Assembly (NCBI GenBank): GCA_965221585.1
Contig: OZ244898.1
Location: 2,666,001-2,730,000 of the forward strand
Direction of reading: 5' to 3'
Length of the DNA stretch: 64,000 nucleotides
Source: VXYK01 sp965221585
GTDB lineage: Bacteria; Actinomycetota; Acidimicrobiia; Acidimicrobiales; Aldehydirespiratoraceae
The position numbers and the translations under genes are program-made. Below, piece after piece: positions 54,210 through 62,572 of the stretch. Each line of letters starts with the position of its first letter. The stretch's first letter is position 1. The notes beneath the pieces are model-generated. The model had not been told where the DNA came from, searched no databases, and saw nothing but the letters and a program-made list of their open reading frames with translations.

Positions 54210-57200
54210 ATGCTGATGCCACGACGGTTCACGGGTCTGGTTGTTGCTTCGGTTGCTGTTGTTCTCGTTGCGCTGTCGCTGTCTCCTGTTGGGGCGTCGG
54301 CTGGTTTGGCGTCGGTTCAGGCGTCGGTTCTGCCTGATGCCGGGGTTGGCAAGGATCCTTGTCCGGTTCCTGCGGAGGGCAGGCTGCGGTCTGACGCGGA
54401 GTGCGATGTGGTGGTCCGGCTGGTCAACAACAGTTCGGCTGTTTCGACGTTCTCTATCAGCGAGAGCGGTGCTGCGGGTGCGCTTGATGAGAGCGTGTTC
54501 AGTCCGTCGCTGCCGGGGAAGAGCAGGCTGGGGGAGTGTCCGTGCGAGGTGACGGTTGCCGCGAACTCGTCGGCGACGTTCGGGCTTCGGGTCGAGGTGA
54601 ACGATGTGACGCCGGGCTGGTACACGAGCCGTATCCGCGTGCATCGGCTGCATTCCGGCGGGCGGCTGCTGCACAGTTTTTTGCTCAAGATCGAGGAGGT
54701 CAGTGCGGACTGGGACGTGACGGTGTCGCGGGCTCCCTGTCCTTGGCTGAGGCCGACGATCCCGACACTGCCGGCGCGTGGGAGCATCAGGCGACCTACT
54801 CGGTGAGGCTGACCGAGGAGCCCTCCGGCGATGTCACCGTCACGCCGGTGAGCGCCGACACATCCGTCGCTACGGTGTCGGGGGCGTTGACGTTTACCGG
54901 GGCCAACTGGCAGGCCCCTCAGAAGGTGACGGTGACTGCTGTCGACGACGACATTGACAATGTCGGGGATCGTCACGCGAGCATCCGCCACGACGTCAGC
55001 GGCGCCGGCGTCGGTGACGTGACGGCGGACGACGTAGCCGTCGTGGTCGCCGATGAAGACATTCGGGGCGTGAGCGTGTCGGCAGGCGCGCTGGCGCTCG
55101 ACGAGGCCGACGATCCCGATACCGGCGGGGTTCTCGAGCACCGAGGCACCTACACAGTGCGCCTGACAAGCGAGCCCGCCGGCGGCGATGTGACTGTCGG
55201 TCTGGCCAGCGGCGACACGTCTGTGGCGACGGTCACCCCGGCGACGCTGAAGTTCACCTCCGCGGACTGGAGCACCGAACGGACGGTGACCGTCACCGCT
55301 GTCGACGACAACACGAACACTGCGGGCGGCCGTCAGACGAGCATCGCCCACACCGTCACCAGCGCCGGCGACTACGCCGGTATGACCGCAGCCGGTTTGC
55401 GCGGTTCAATACGTTCTCGCTGGACAGCCCGAGCCAGGTGACGATCGATCTGGAATCGCCGCATGGGCATACCACATATCTGTATTTGCGCGCCGGGTCG
55501 GGCCAGAGGTCGGGTGAGGCGCTGGCAAGCGACGACAACCGCGGCGACAGGGACAACACGCGGATCCGTCACCAGCTTGCGGCAGGCGATTACACCATCG
55601 AGGCGACGACGCACCGCGCGCGGGTAGCGGCGCCATTCACGCTGACGGTCGCAGTGGCTGATGACGATGATCCGGTGTCGACAGGCGATCCGTGTGTGGT
55701 GGCGTTGTCGGGTGATGGGAGCGTTACCGGGGAGTGGGCTGCGGGGTGCGCTTCTTCGGTTCGCGGCGGCCGATACGCGTTGTTCTATTCGTTCTCTGTG
55801 GACGCTTCGAGCCAGGTGACGGCCGATCTGGAGTCCTCAGTCGACACGTATATGTATCTGCGCGCCGGTGTCGGTCAGAAGCAGGGCGCTGTGCTGGAGT
55901 CCGACGATGACGGCGGTGACGGGTACGACTCGCGGATCAGCAGAACGCTGGCGGCGGGCGATTACACGATCGAGGCGACGACGTATCGCGCGTCGACACC
56001 GGGGTCGTTCACGCTGACCGTGGACGGCATCCCGGCGCAGACGGTGGTCCAGCCGGACCTGGAGTTGCAGCAGGATCCCGAGGTCAGCATCGCCGCCAGC
56101 GCCGACATCGACGAGGGCGACGATGCGACGTTCACTGTCACTGCGGTCCCGGCGCCCACAGCGGCGCTGGATGTGACTGTGGCGGTCGCCCAGTCGGGCG
56201 ATTTCGGTGTGTCGCCGGGGTCGCATACGGTCACGGTCCCGGCGTCTGGCAGCGCCACGCTGACGGTCGCCACGGTCGGCGACTCGGTCGACGAGCCCGA
56301 CGGGTCGGTCACCGCGACGGTCGGCGTCGGGACGGGTTACACGGTCTCGGCGACGGCGGGGTCGGCGTCGGTGGTGGTGGCTGATGACGACGGCGCTGTT
56401 CCGCTGCCGTCGGTGTGTGTGCCGAGCTTGCCGTCGGATGCGGTGTCGGTTTCTGAGGTGACTGGTTGGCGTGATGGTCATTCGGGGGCGGCGCATGTGT
56501 TGCGGTGGAATCGTGTGCTGGCTGCTTTGGGGGTGGACACTGGCGAGGCGGCGATGACTGTGGCCGATGCGCAGGCGGTCAAGGCGCAGTTCGACAATGC
56601 CCGCTGGGACCGCGCCGTGCGCACCCTGCAGGCCATGGCCCAATGCGACACCGACCCGCCGCCGACGGCCGTTCCTGAGGTGAGCATCACTGCTGGGGCC
56701 GGGGTCACTGAGGGCGGCGACGCGACGTTCACGGTCACTGCGGACCCGGCGCCCACGGTGCCGTTGACAGTGGACGTGACCATCGCTCAGACCGGCGATT
56801 ACGGTGTCGCAACGGGTTCGCGGTCGGTCGCGGTGCCGACGTCGGGCACAGTCACGCTGACGGTGGCCACTGTGAACGACTCCGCGGATGAGGCCGACGG
56901 GTCGGTCGCTGTCACGATCAACGGTGGCACCGGCTACACCGTGTCCGCGACCGCTGGCACAGCGACGGTCGCGGTCGCCGATGACGACGACCCGCCTGCG
57001 GTGACGCCTGAGGTGAGCATCACAGCAGGCGGCGGGGTGACTGAGGGCGGCGACGCGACGTTCACGGTCACTGCTGTTCCGGCGCCGTCGGCGGCTTTGA
57101 CGGTGGAGGTGACCATCGCTCAGGTCGGCGATTACGGCGTAGCGGCCGGGTCGCGTCAGGTGACCATCCCGACGTCGGGCAGCGTCACGCTGACCGTCGC

Positions 57201-57675
57201 CACGGTCGGCGACAGCACCGACGAGGCCGACGGCATGGTCACGGCGACGGTGGGCTCGGGCAGCGGCTACACCGTCTCTGCGACTGCCGGCACTGCGACG
57301 GTGGCGGTGGCCGACGACGACGACCCGCCGCCGAACGCGACGCCGTCGTTGTCGATCAGCGATGCGTCGGCTAGCGAGGGCGGCACGCTGACCTTCACGG
57401 TGACGCTCAGCCCCGCCAGCGGGCGTTACGTGTGGGTGCACTATTACGCGCGGCCCGCGTACGGGGCTGAGTTGTCGGCGACGTTCGCGGACTTCGCGCA
57501 GGCCTACGGGATGCTGACCTTCAGACCCGGCGAGACAACCAAGACCATCACCGTGGCAGCGATCGACGACAGCAGCCCAGAAGGCGACGAGACGTTCAGA
57601 GTCGTGCTGTACTCCGCGTCGCAAGCAGCAGTCGCCGACAGCGAAGGCATCGGCACCATCACCGACAACGACTGA
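54210..57675 (+). pseudogene. broken secreted repeat protein related to the subtilase C-terminal part
   Basis: A secreted protein gene in three different frames. Frame 1 (54210-54727) has a signal peptide (MLMPRRFTGLVVASVAVVLV) and a unique domain. A single missing base after 54727 (TC_GCGGGC, where a relative reads VSAG) shifts to a frame that encodes two repeats with the signature LxEADDPDT. A second break near 55380-55385 joins SAGDYAG out of frame to DRSRFARFNTFSLD; part of a PPC domain appears deleted there. The last frame has two PPC domains (the first incomplete), Calx-beta repeats, a Cys/Trp module (56416-56646) and the C-terminal module. The upstream frames end at stops 54806 and 55441. 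Unlike the 43907 gene there is no peptidase domain. Confidence 0.82.
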
Positions 57676-57680
57676 CAGGC
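57031..57680 (+). repeat. 650-bp direct repeat, copy 2
   Basis: Counterpart of 51362-52011 at an offset of 5,669 bases. Identity stops exactly at 57680, five bases after the stop codon. At 57681 the sequence changes to the remnant of a methyltransferase gene on the other strand. Confidence 0.93.
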
Positions 57681-58087
57681 CTGCTTGGGCGGTCAACTCT
57701 CTCGCCCTGGCCAGCTGGACTTCGCTGCTGTTGATGCCGGTGACCGTGACTCCTGCTTCACGGACCACGGTCCGCATCGGCGCGCCGATCCCGCACCCGA
57801 CGTCGATGACCGACATGCCCTCGCGCAAAGCCAGCTTGTCGATCATCAGCCGCTGATGCCGGAGCTTCGAGTCTTCCAAGCTCTCCTACGGAGACAGCGG
57901 TGCGAAGTGGAGCGATTCACCCCAGCCGTAGATCATGAGGTGGCTGCAGATGTCGTAGTACTCCGTTGTACTCCGTTGCCGTCTCAGCGTGGTCCGAAGT
58001 CGGGCCGTCGCTCGACGCGCACGTCTCGTCGAGCCGTCCGTTCAGCTGCTCCACCCGGTGTCGAAGGTCCGAGCCGCGGTACGACAT
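57681..58087 (-). pseudogene. N-terminal remnant of a SAM-dependent methyltransferase
   Basis: On the minus strand from ATG 58087 (MSYRGSDLRHRVEQLNG) a methyltransferase start can be read once two lesions are ignored. A 10-base tandem duplication at 57958-57977 shifts the frame in ATEYYDICSHL, and a TAG interrupts LHFAPLSP-ESLEDSKLRH. After that come GWGESLHFAP-type and VIDVGCGIG (SAM motif I) sequences and TGINSSEVQLARARELT, all like the sterol/tocopherol methyltransferase group. The gene is cut at 57681, the edge of the 650-bp repeat, so about two thirds of it is missing. Not functional. Confidence 0.85.
57958..57977. repeat. 10-bp tandem duplication
   Basis: GTACTCCGTT twice in succession. 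On the minus strand it breaks the reading frame of the methyltransferase remnant; removing one copy restores TEYYD. Confidence 0.9.
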
Positions 58088-58258
58088 CTTCAGTCCGCGT
58101 GCGACCTGCCAGATGCTGCTCACCCGGGGGAGCCTAAGAGGCTGAGCCACGGGCCCGACGGGTCCTGCGGTTCGCCCGGGAATGTCAGACTCGATGTGCC
58201 GGCCGCTGGCCTCCAAGCCTGCCCTGTTGACGGGTACCCTCGGCGGGCATCGCTTGTG

Positions 58259-58336
58259 GGGGCTGTAGCTCAGATGGCAAGAGCATCTGCTTTGCAGGCA
58301 GGGGGTCACGGGTTTCGAGTCCCGTCAGCTCCACCA
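58259..58336 (+). tRNA. tRNA-Ala (anticodon TGC)
   Basis: Acceptor GGGGCTG pairs with CAGCTCC (one G-T) and is followed by the encoded ACCA. The D arm is GCTC/GAGC, the anticodon stem TCTGC/GCAGG and the loop TTTGCAG. The T arm is ACGGG-TTTCGAGT-CCCGT, so its loop has eight bases, one T more than the normal seven. The odd T loop may reduce function or be a sequence error. Confidence 0.85.
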
Positions 58337-58389
58337 GCGTGGACAGAATCAAGAACCTTCGAGATGTGCCTTCCGCGCGCTGATCAGCT

Positions 58390-58417
58390 ATCGTCTCACT
58401 CATATCGTCGAGACGAT
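58390..58417 (+). terminator. hairpin after tRNA-Ala, possible terminator or operator
   Basis: ATCGTCTC, 12-base spacer, GAGACGAT, followed by TTTT when the final T is counted. It lies 54 bases past the tRNA and 35 before the ATG of the next gene, so it may end the tRNA transcript or regulate the surface-protein gene. Confidence 0.5.
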
Positions 58418-58451
58418 TTTCGTGCGGTGACACGAGCGAAGGAGACTTGAG

Positions 58452-61400
58452 ATGGATATTCGCAGATTTCGTGTTGGGCTGAGGAGTCTCTCTCCCCGTT
58501 TCGTTCGGCTGGTCGGACGAGGGCGTGAGGCGCGTCTTGGGGGGCGTCTCGCGGCTGTCGTGGTGCTGCTGGTCGCGGTCGTGGCTGTGACGCCGGCCGA
58601 GCGGGCCGAGGCGCAGAGTGTCCCGAACGTGTGGTGGTCCGTACTAGTTGATGTCGTACTGGAGTCGTCACAGGTACCAGGGTCAGGTTTGCAGGTCAAC
58701 CAGGATCTCACTGCACCCCTGACCGTCAGCTACACCATTGGCGGCACGGCGACTTGCGGGACGGACTACACCATCGTCGGCGCGGACTGCGGCCAAGGGA
58801 CCGGGACGTTCACTATTCCGGCGGGTACGGCGAGGTTCGCCAGTGTTGAATTCCCAATTGCGGCCTTGGGCGACGCGGTCTCGGACACCGGCGAGACCAT
58901 CATTCTGGCCATCAACGACGGCGCCGACTACAACCTGGGCTCAGGAACCACATACACGGTGACGATCGTTGAGAACTCCGGCCGGGCCGCGTTTCGGATC
59001 GGCGGCCAGCCCCAGCTGAACGGCACCCTGACGGGGCATCGGGTCTGCGACGACGCCGACGGCAACGGCACGTTCAGCTACCAGTGGCAGAGAAGAGCTA
59101 CACCCGGAAGTGGTGGGTTTACCCCGATCATCGGCGCGACTTCCCAGAGCTACACCCTGACGCAAGCGGACTCCGGCCATTACTTGCGGCTCGGTGTCGA
59201 GTACCACGACGGAAACAACCTTAGGACGCGGGTCTACTCGCCGATCGTCGGCCCGATCGGGCCGGTTGCGGCGGAGAACACGGTGGGGTTCAGCCGCGGC
59301 GACTACAACGTGCGCGAGGGCGACCCGCTGCGGCCGACGCTGACCTTCGGCTCGCCCACGGCGGCGGAGCAGACCTTCGAGATTGTCTTCCAGACTTGCG
59401 ACGCCGACCTGACCAATGACATCAGCGTGGACTACGCCGAACAAAGTCCATTTACGCGCACCACCGATGTCTCCGCCGCGCACTCGGTGACGGTGCCGGC
59501 GGGCGTGACCAGCCACACCTTCGACGTTCCCGTCTCGGCGGACGGCGAGATCGAGGACTACGAGACCTTCGTCATGGGCTTCGGCGCGATTCCGGCGGGG
59601 ATCACCATCGGCTCCCAGCAGGACGCCACGAACCAGGGACAGTACGCCACTGTGCAGATCGTGAATGTCAGTGTGGTGCCTGAGCACTGGGCGCTGAAGC
59701 CTGCGGGTGTCGGTGTGGGCGATCAGTTCCGGCTGTTGTTCAAGACTCACAATGAGCGCGACGGCTCCGCTGCTGCCATCGGGACGTATGACGCGTTCGT
59801 GCGTGATCGGGTGAGCGGCGCGGGCACTGGTCATGCGGACATTCGTCAGTATTCGTCGACGTTCAGGGTGGTGGGCTCGACGCCGTCGGTCGATGCGGCG
59901 GCCCATACCGCGACGGGGATCATGGTCGGCGGCGAGCCGAGCCATACGCCGTTCTCGACGCCGGTCTTTTGGCTGAACGGCCCCAAGATCGCGGATGACT
60001 ACAACGATTTCTGGGACGGCACCTGGGACGACAACAGCCACGGCGCTCATCGGCGGGCCGACGGCAGCGTGTCGACCAACAACCGGGGGCCCAACACCGG
60101 CACCCAGACCGGCGCCACCCATGCCACCGCGGGCACCAAGAAGCCCAGCAGGGCGCTGGGCAACAGCAGCAACCAGACGCGCTGGGGCGGCGGCGACCCG
60201 AACCAGAACCCGATCGACCAGGGCGACATCCCCCAGAGCATGAACAACGTCTATGTCGGACTGTCGGGCATCTTCCAGGTCGCCGAACCGCAGGGCTTGC
60301 AGTACAAGCGTCCGCCGGAGACGGCGACGGTGCAGTTCGGCGGCCACGACAAGGTGGTGAACGTGGTGCTGCCGGTTCCGCCGGGTGTGCACGGCAATGG
60401 TGTGCTGTTCACTATTTCCGATGGCACTGCTCGGGATAACTTGAAGGGTTCGTGCGGCCCCGGGAATGACTACGACAACCACGAGAACCACGGCTGGGTC
60501 GAGCACTGGCACTATCGCAACCTGCGGGCTGGCGGGTCGGTGTCGATTCCGATCAGGCTGTGTGCGCCGTCTGTGGGCAAGAACTTCAAGATCAACTGGG
60601 GCGACCCCTCCCCGAACAACGTTGAGTATCCCGAGACGGGTTATGACCCGGATGCGCCGAACTGCAAGGCGTCTGAGCAGGTGATTCCCGCACGGCCGTA
60701 CAGGGCCCCTCGAGTAGAGGGCCACAACCGGCACGGCGTACCCATTGTGGATCCGGGCGAGCCCGGCCGGGCGCGGCAGGTGAACACCGTGTCGTGGTCG
60801 TGTTTCACCACGGTGACGGTGCTGGCGTCCTCCGGGGGCGACGACAGCCTGGACTCGGTGTCGGCGCAGGACGATGCGGTGCCGTGCGACGCCGGCGAGG
60901 GCGTGAGGCGGGCGCGTGCGGCGTTCGAGTGGCATATGAGTTACGGGTCGAACGCTGCGATGTTCTGGCGGATCCTGAACACGCTCGGCGCCGAGGACCT
61001 GCCGGCGAAGCCGGCAGGGGTGACCCACGACACGATCACGGCTCAGGAAGCGAGGGACTTCAGCGACGGCAAGGGCTGGGCCGGCTGGGCGCCCATCAAC
61101 GACGCACTGCAGCGCTGCACCACCGCCGCGGACTCTGACCCCGACCCGGTGACACCCGACCCCGACCCGGTGACACCCGACCCCGACCCGGAGATCAGCG
61201 TCGCCGCGGGCGCAGGGGTGACCGAGGGCGACGCGGCGACGTTCACGGTCACTGCGAGCCCTGCGCCGTCGGTGCCGCTGACGGTGGACGTGTCGGTGTC
61301 GACCTCGGGCGACTTCGGCGTGACGCCGGGCACCCGGACCGTCACGATCCCGACCTCCGGCAGCGCCACGCTCACAGTCGGCACCACCGACGACAGCACC

Positions 61401-61874
61401 GACGAGGCCGACGGCTCAGTCACTGTCGGCATCGACGCCGGCAGCGGCTACACCGTGTCGCAGACCGCCGGCACAGCGACCGTGACGGTGGCAGACGACG
61501 ACGACCCGCCGCCTCCGCCCCCGCCGGCGGTGAACGCGACGCCGTCGCTGTCGATCAGCGACGCGACAGCAAGCGAGGGCGGCACGCTGACGTTCACCGT
61601 GACGCTCAGCCCCTCCAGCGACCGGTATGTGTGGGTGCACTACTACGCGCGGCCCGCGTACGGGGCTGCGTTGTCGGCGACGTTCGCGGACTTCGCCCAA
61701 GCCTACGGGATGCTCACCTTCAAACCCGGCGAGACAACCAAGACCATCACCGTAACAGCAACCGACGACAGCCGAACCGAAGACGACGAGACATTTGTAG
61801 TCGTCCTGTACTCCGCAGTCCAAGCAGCAATCACCAACAGCGAGGCAACCGGCACCATCACCGACAACGACTGA
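58452..61874 (+). CDS. secreted Calx-beta repeat protein
   Basis: A secreted protein of 1,140 residues. AAGGAG lies seven bases before the ATG. A long, Arg-rich n-region is followed by the hydrophobic core AAVVVLLVAVVAV and the AEAQS cleavage region. Then: a Calx-beta-like domain with two Cys (SYTIGGTATCGTDYTI), an Ig-like YQWQR domain, a second Calx-beta, a large unknown region starting WALKPAGVGVGDQFRLLF and including FWLNGPKIADDYNDFWDGTW, a Cys-rich part, a Cys/Trp module (60885-61118), a DPDPVTP linker, a Calx-beta repeat and the C-terminal module ending TITDND. It shares its last parts with the genes at 43907 and 54210. Probably a surface or matrix protein; no enzyme motif is seen. Confidence 0.85.
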   Translation: MDIRRFRVGLRSLSPRFVRLVGRGREARLGGRLAAVVVLLVAVVAVTPAERAEAQSVPNVWWSVLVDVVLESSQVPGSGLQVNQDLTAPLTVSYTIGGTATCGTDYTIVGADCGQGTGTFTIPAGTARFASVEFPIAALGDAVSDTGETIILAINDGADYNLGSGTTYTVTIVENSGRAAFRIGGQPQLNGTLTGHRVCDDADGNGTFSYQWQRRATPGSGGFTPIIGATSQSYTLTQADSGHYLRLGVEYHDGNNLRTRVYSPIVGPIGPVAAENTVGFSRGDYNVREGDPLRPTLTFGSPTAAEQTFEIVFQTCDADLTNDISVDYAEQSPFTRTTDVSAAHSVTVPAGVTSHTFDVPVSADGEIEDYETFVMGFGAIPAGITIGSQQDATNQGQYATVQIVNVSVVPEHWALKPAGVGVGDQFRLLFKTHNERDGSAAAIGTYDAFVRDRVSGAGTGHADIRQYSSTFRVVGSTPSVDAAAHTATGIMVGGEPSHTPFSTPVFWLNGPKIADDYNDFWDGTWDDNSHGAHRRADGSVSTNNRGPNTGTQTGATHATAGTKKPSRALGNSSNQTRWGGGDPNQNPIDQGDIPQSMNNVYVGLSGIFQVAEPQGLQYKRPPETATVQFGGHDKVVNVVLPVPPGVHGNGVLFTISDGTARDNLKGSCGPGNDYDNHENHGWVEHWHYRNLRAGGSVSIPIRLCAPSVGKNFKINWGDPSPNNVEYPETGYDPDAPNCKASEQVIPARPYRAPRVEGHNRHGVPIVDPGEPGRARQVNTVSWSCFTTVTVLASSGGDDSLDSVSAQDDAVPCDAGEGVRRARAAFEWHMSYGSNAAMFWRILNTLGAEDLPAKPAGVTHDTITAQEARDFSDGKGWAGWAPINDALQRCTTAADSDPDPVTPDPDPVTPDPDPEISVAAGAGVTEGDAATFTVTASPAPSVPLTVDVSVSTSGDFGVTPGTRTVTIPTSGSATLTVGTTDDSTDEADGSVTVGIDAGSGYTVSQTAGTATVTVADDDDPPPPPPPAVNATPSLSISDATASEGGTLTFTVTLSPSSDRYVWVHYYARPAYGAALSATFADFAQAYGMLTFKPGETTKTITVTATDDSRTEDDETFVVVLYSAVQAAITNSEATGTITDND

Positions 61875-61913
61875 CACCCCGTACCGCCATCACGGGAAGA
61901 CTTCGTTGACGAA

Positions 61914-61931
61914 GTAGCTACTAGTGGCTAC
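61914..61931. promoter_or_regulatory. palindrome upstream of antitoxin remnant
   Basis: GTAGC, eight bases, GCTAC, ending 10 bases before the ATG at 61941; CTTCGTTGACGAAG at 61901-61914 is another inverted repeat just upstream. Antitoxin genes are usually autoregulated through such sites. Confidence 0.45.
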
Positions 61932-61940
61932 CCTTGGTGC

Positions 61941-62099
61941 ATGAGGTCGGTGGGCATCAAGGCCCTGAACAGCAGTCTGAGCGAGTACGTCCGGCTCGCG
62001 GCTTCCGGCTAGACGATCCTGGTTACCGACCGAGACCGCGTGGTAGCCGAACTCGGCCCGCTCCGTGAGAGCCGCAGCCCCATACTCGCGCTTTTTTGA
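61941..62099 (+). pseudogene. Phd/YefM-type antitoxin remnant with in-frame TAG
   Basis: Too short for routine calling. The frame reads MRSVGIKALNSSLSEYVRLA, then ASG, a TAG at 62010-62012, then TILVTDRDRVVAELGP to a TGA at 62097-62099. Both halves match the N-terminal region of prevent-host-death (Phd) antitoxins; the TAG replaces the usual Glu in SGETILVT. No toxin gene follows; the next sequence is other debris. Without readthrough the product is a 23-residue peptide, so the gene is probably dead. Confidence 0.78.
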
Positions 62100-62275
62100 T
62101 CTCTGATTTGGTGGCGTCGTTCAGGCGCCCGAGCCGGGCCAGAGGTTCCGTGCAGTCTGCCAACCAGCTTCCTAGCTCATAGATGAACAGTGATGCTTCC
62201 TCTTTGGCGCCCTTTGGAATTATCGCCGAGGTTGCGTCGTCGATTGATGCGACGCCAGTGAGGCTGTCGCCACAA
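62100..62275 (-). other. possible coding remnant, unknown
   Basis: The minus strand has an unbroken frame with protein-like composition (for example GAKEEASLFIYELGSWLADC), but no start I trust, no family I recognise, and overlap with other remnants at both ends. It may be a fragment of a lost gene or chance. Confidence 0.25.
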
Positions 62276-62492
62276 GATCCTGTGCATCCTCGACGAGTTC
62301 ACCCGAGAGTCGCTCGCTGATTTGGTGGACCACAGCATCGACGCCGACGCGACGGTGGCCTGCTTGGACAAAGTCGCCTCGGCCAGGGGCCGATGCCCCG
62401 AGTTCCTGCGATGCGACAACGGCGGCGAGTTCACCGCGAACGCGCTGCGCGATTGGTGCCGGTTCAGCAGCACCAACAGCAGCTACACCTAG
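62268..62492 (+). mobile_element. IS3-family transposase remnant (integrase core)
   Basis: Seventy-four codons in one frame, from RHKILCILDEFTRESLADLV through FLRCDNGGEFTANALRDWC to SSTNSSYT and a TAG. These are the first and second Asp regions of the DDE integrase core of IS3-type OrfB transposases. The start, the last Glu and both element ends are missing. The fragment stops right at the truncated gene start on the other strand. Confidence 0.85.
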
Positions 62493-62535
62493 TCACCGCC
62501 TCGATGTCGTCCAGCGACACAATTCGACTGTTCAT
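62493..62535 (-). pseudogene. start of a truncated gene (15 codons)
   Basis: On the minus strand GAAGGAG precedes ATG 62535 by eight bases, and the frame reads MNSRIVSLDDIEAVT before it runs into the IS3 remnant and then a stop. The ribosome-binding site and position, directly after the aldehyde dehydrogenase gene, indicate a real gene, now cut off. The peptide recalls the start of a CoA-transferase subunit, but 15 residues are too few to say. Confidence 0.6.
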
Positions 62536-62572
62536 TCCGGTTGCTCCTTCTCTGCTGGAGACCCTAGGCGTG

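Noticed and set aside
47738..61028. Very long open frames on the minus strand opposite the surface genes (47738-49987, 50432-51955, 55837-57680, 58941-61028)
   Set aside because: They are Arg/His-rich mirror images of repeat-coding DNA with strong codon bias, with no start signals and no domain. Only the piece from 57681 onward carries real methyltransferase sequence.
43907..61874. Regular repeats as a CRISPR array or satellite
   Set aside because: The repeats are in-frame protein domains of about 110-120 codons with diverged copies, without short identical repeats and unique spacers.
36214..62099. Stop-codon reassignment, because in-frame TAA or TAG interrupts three genes (36334, the methyltransferase remnant, the antitoxin)
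   Set aside because: TAG, TAA and TGA all end intact genes here, for example TAG at 1612. Two of the three genes have further lesions, so ordinary decay explains them.
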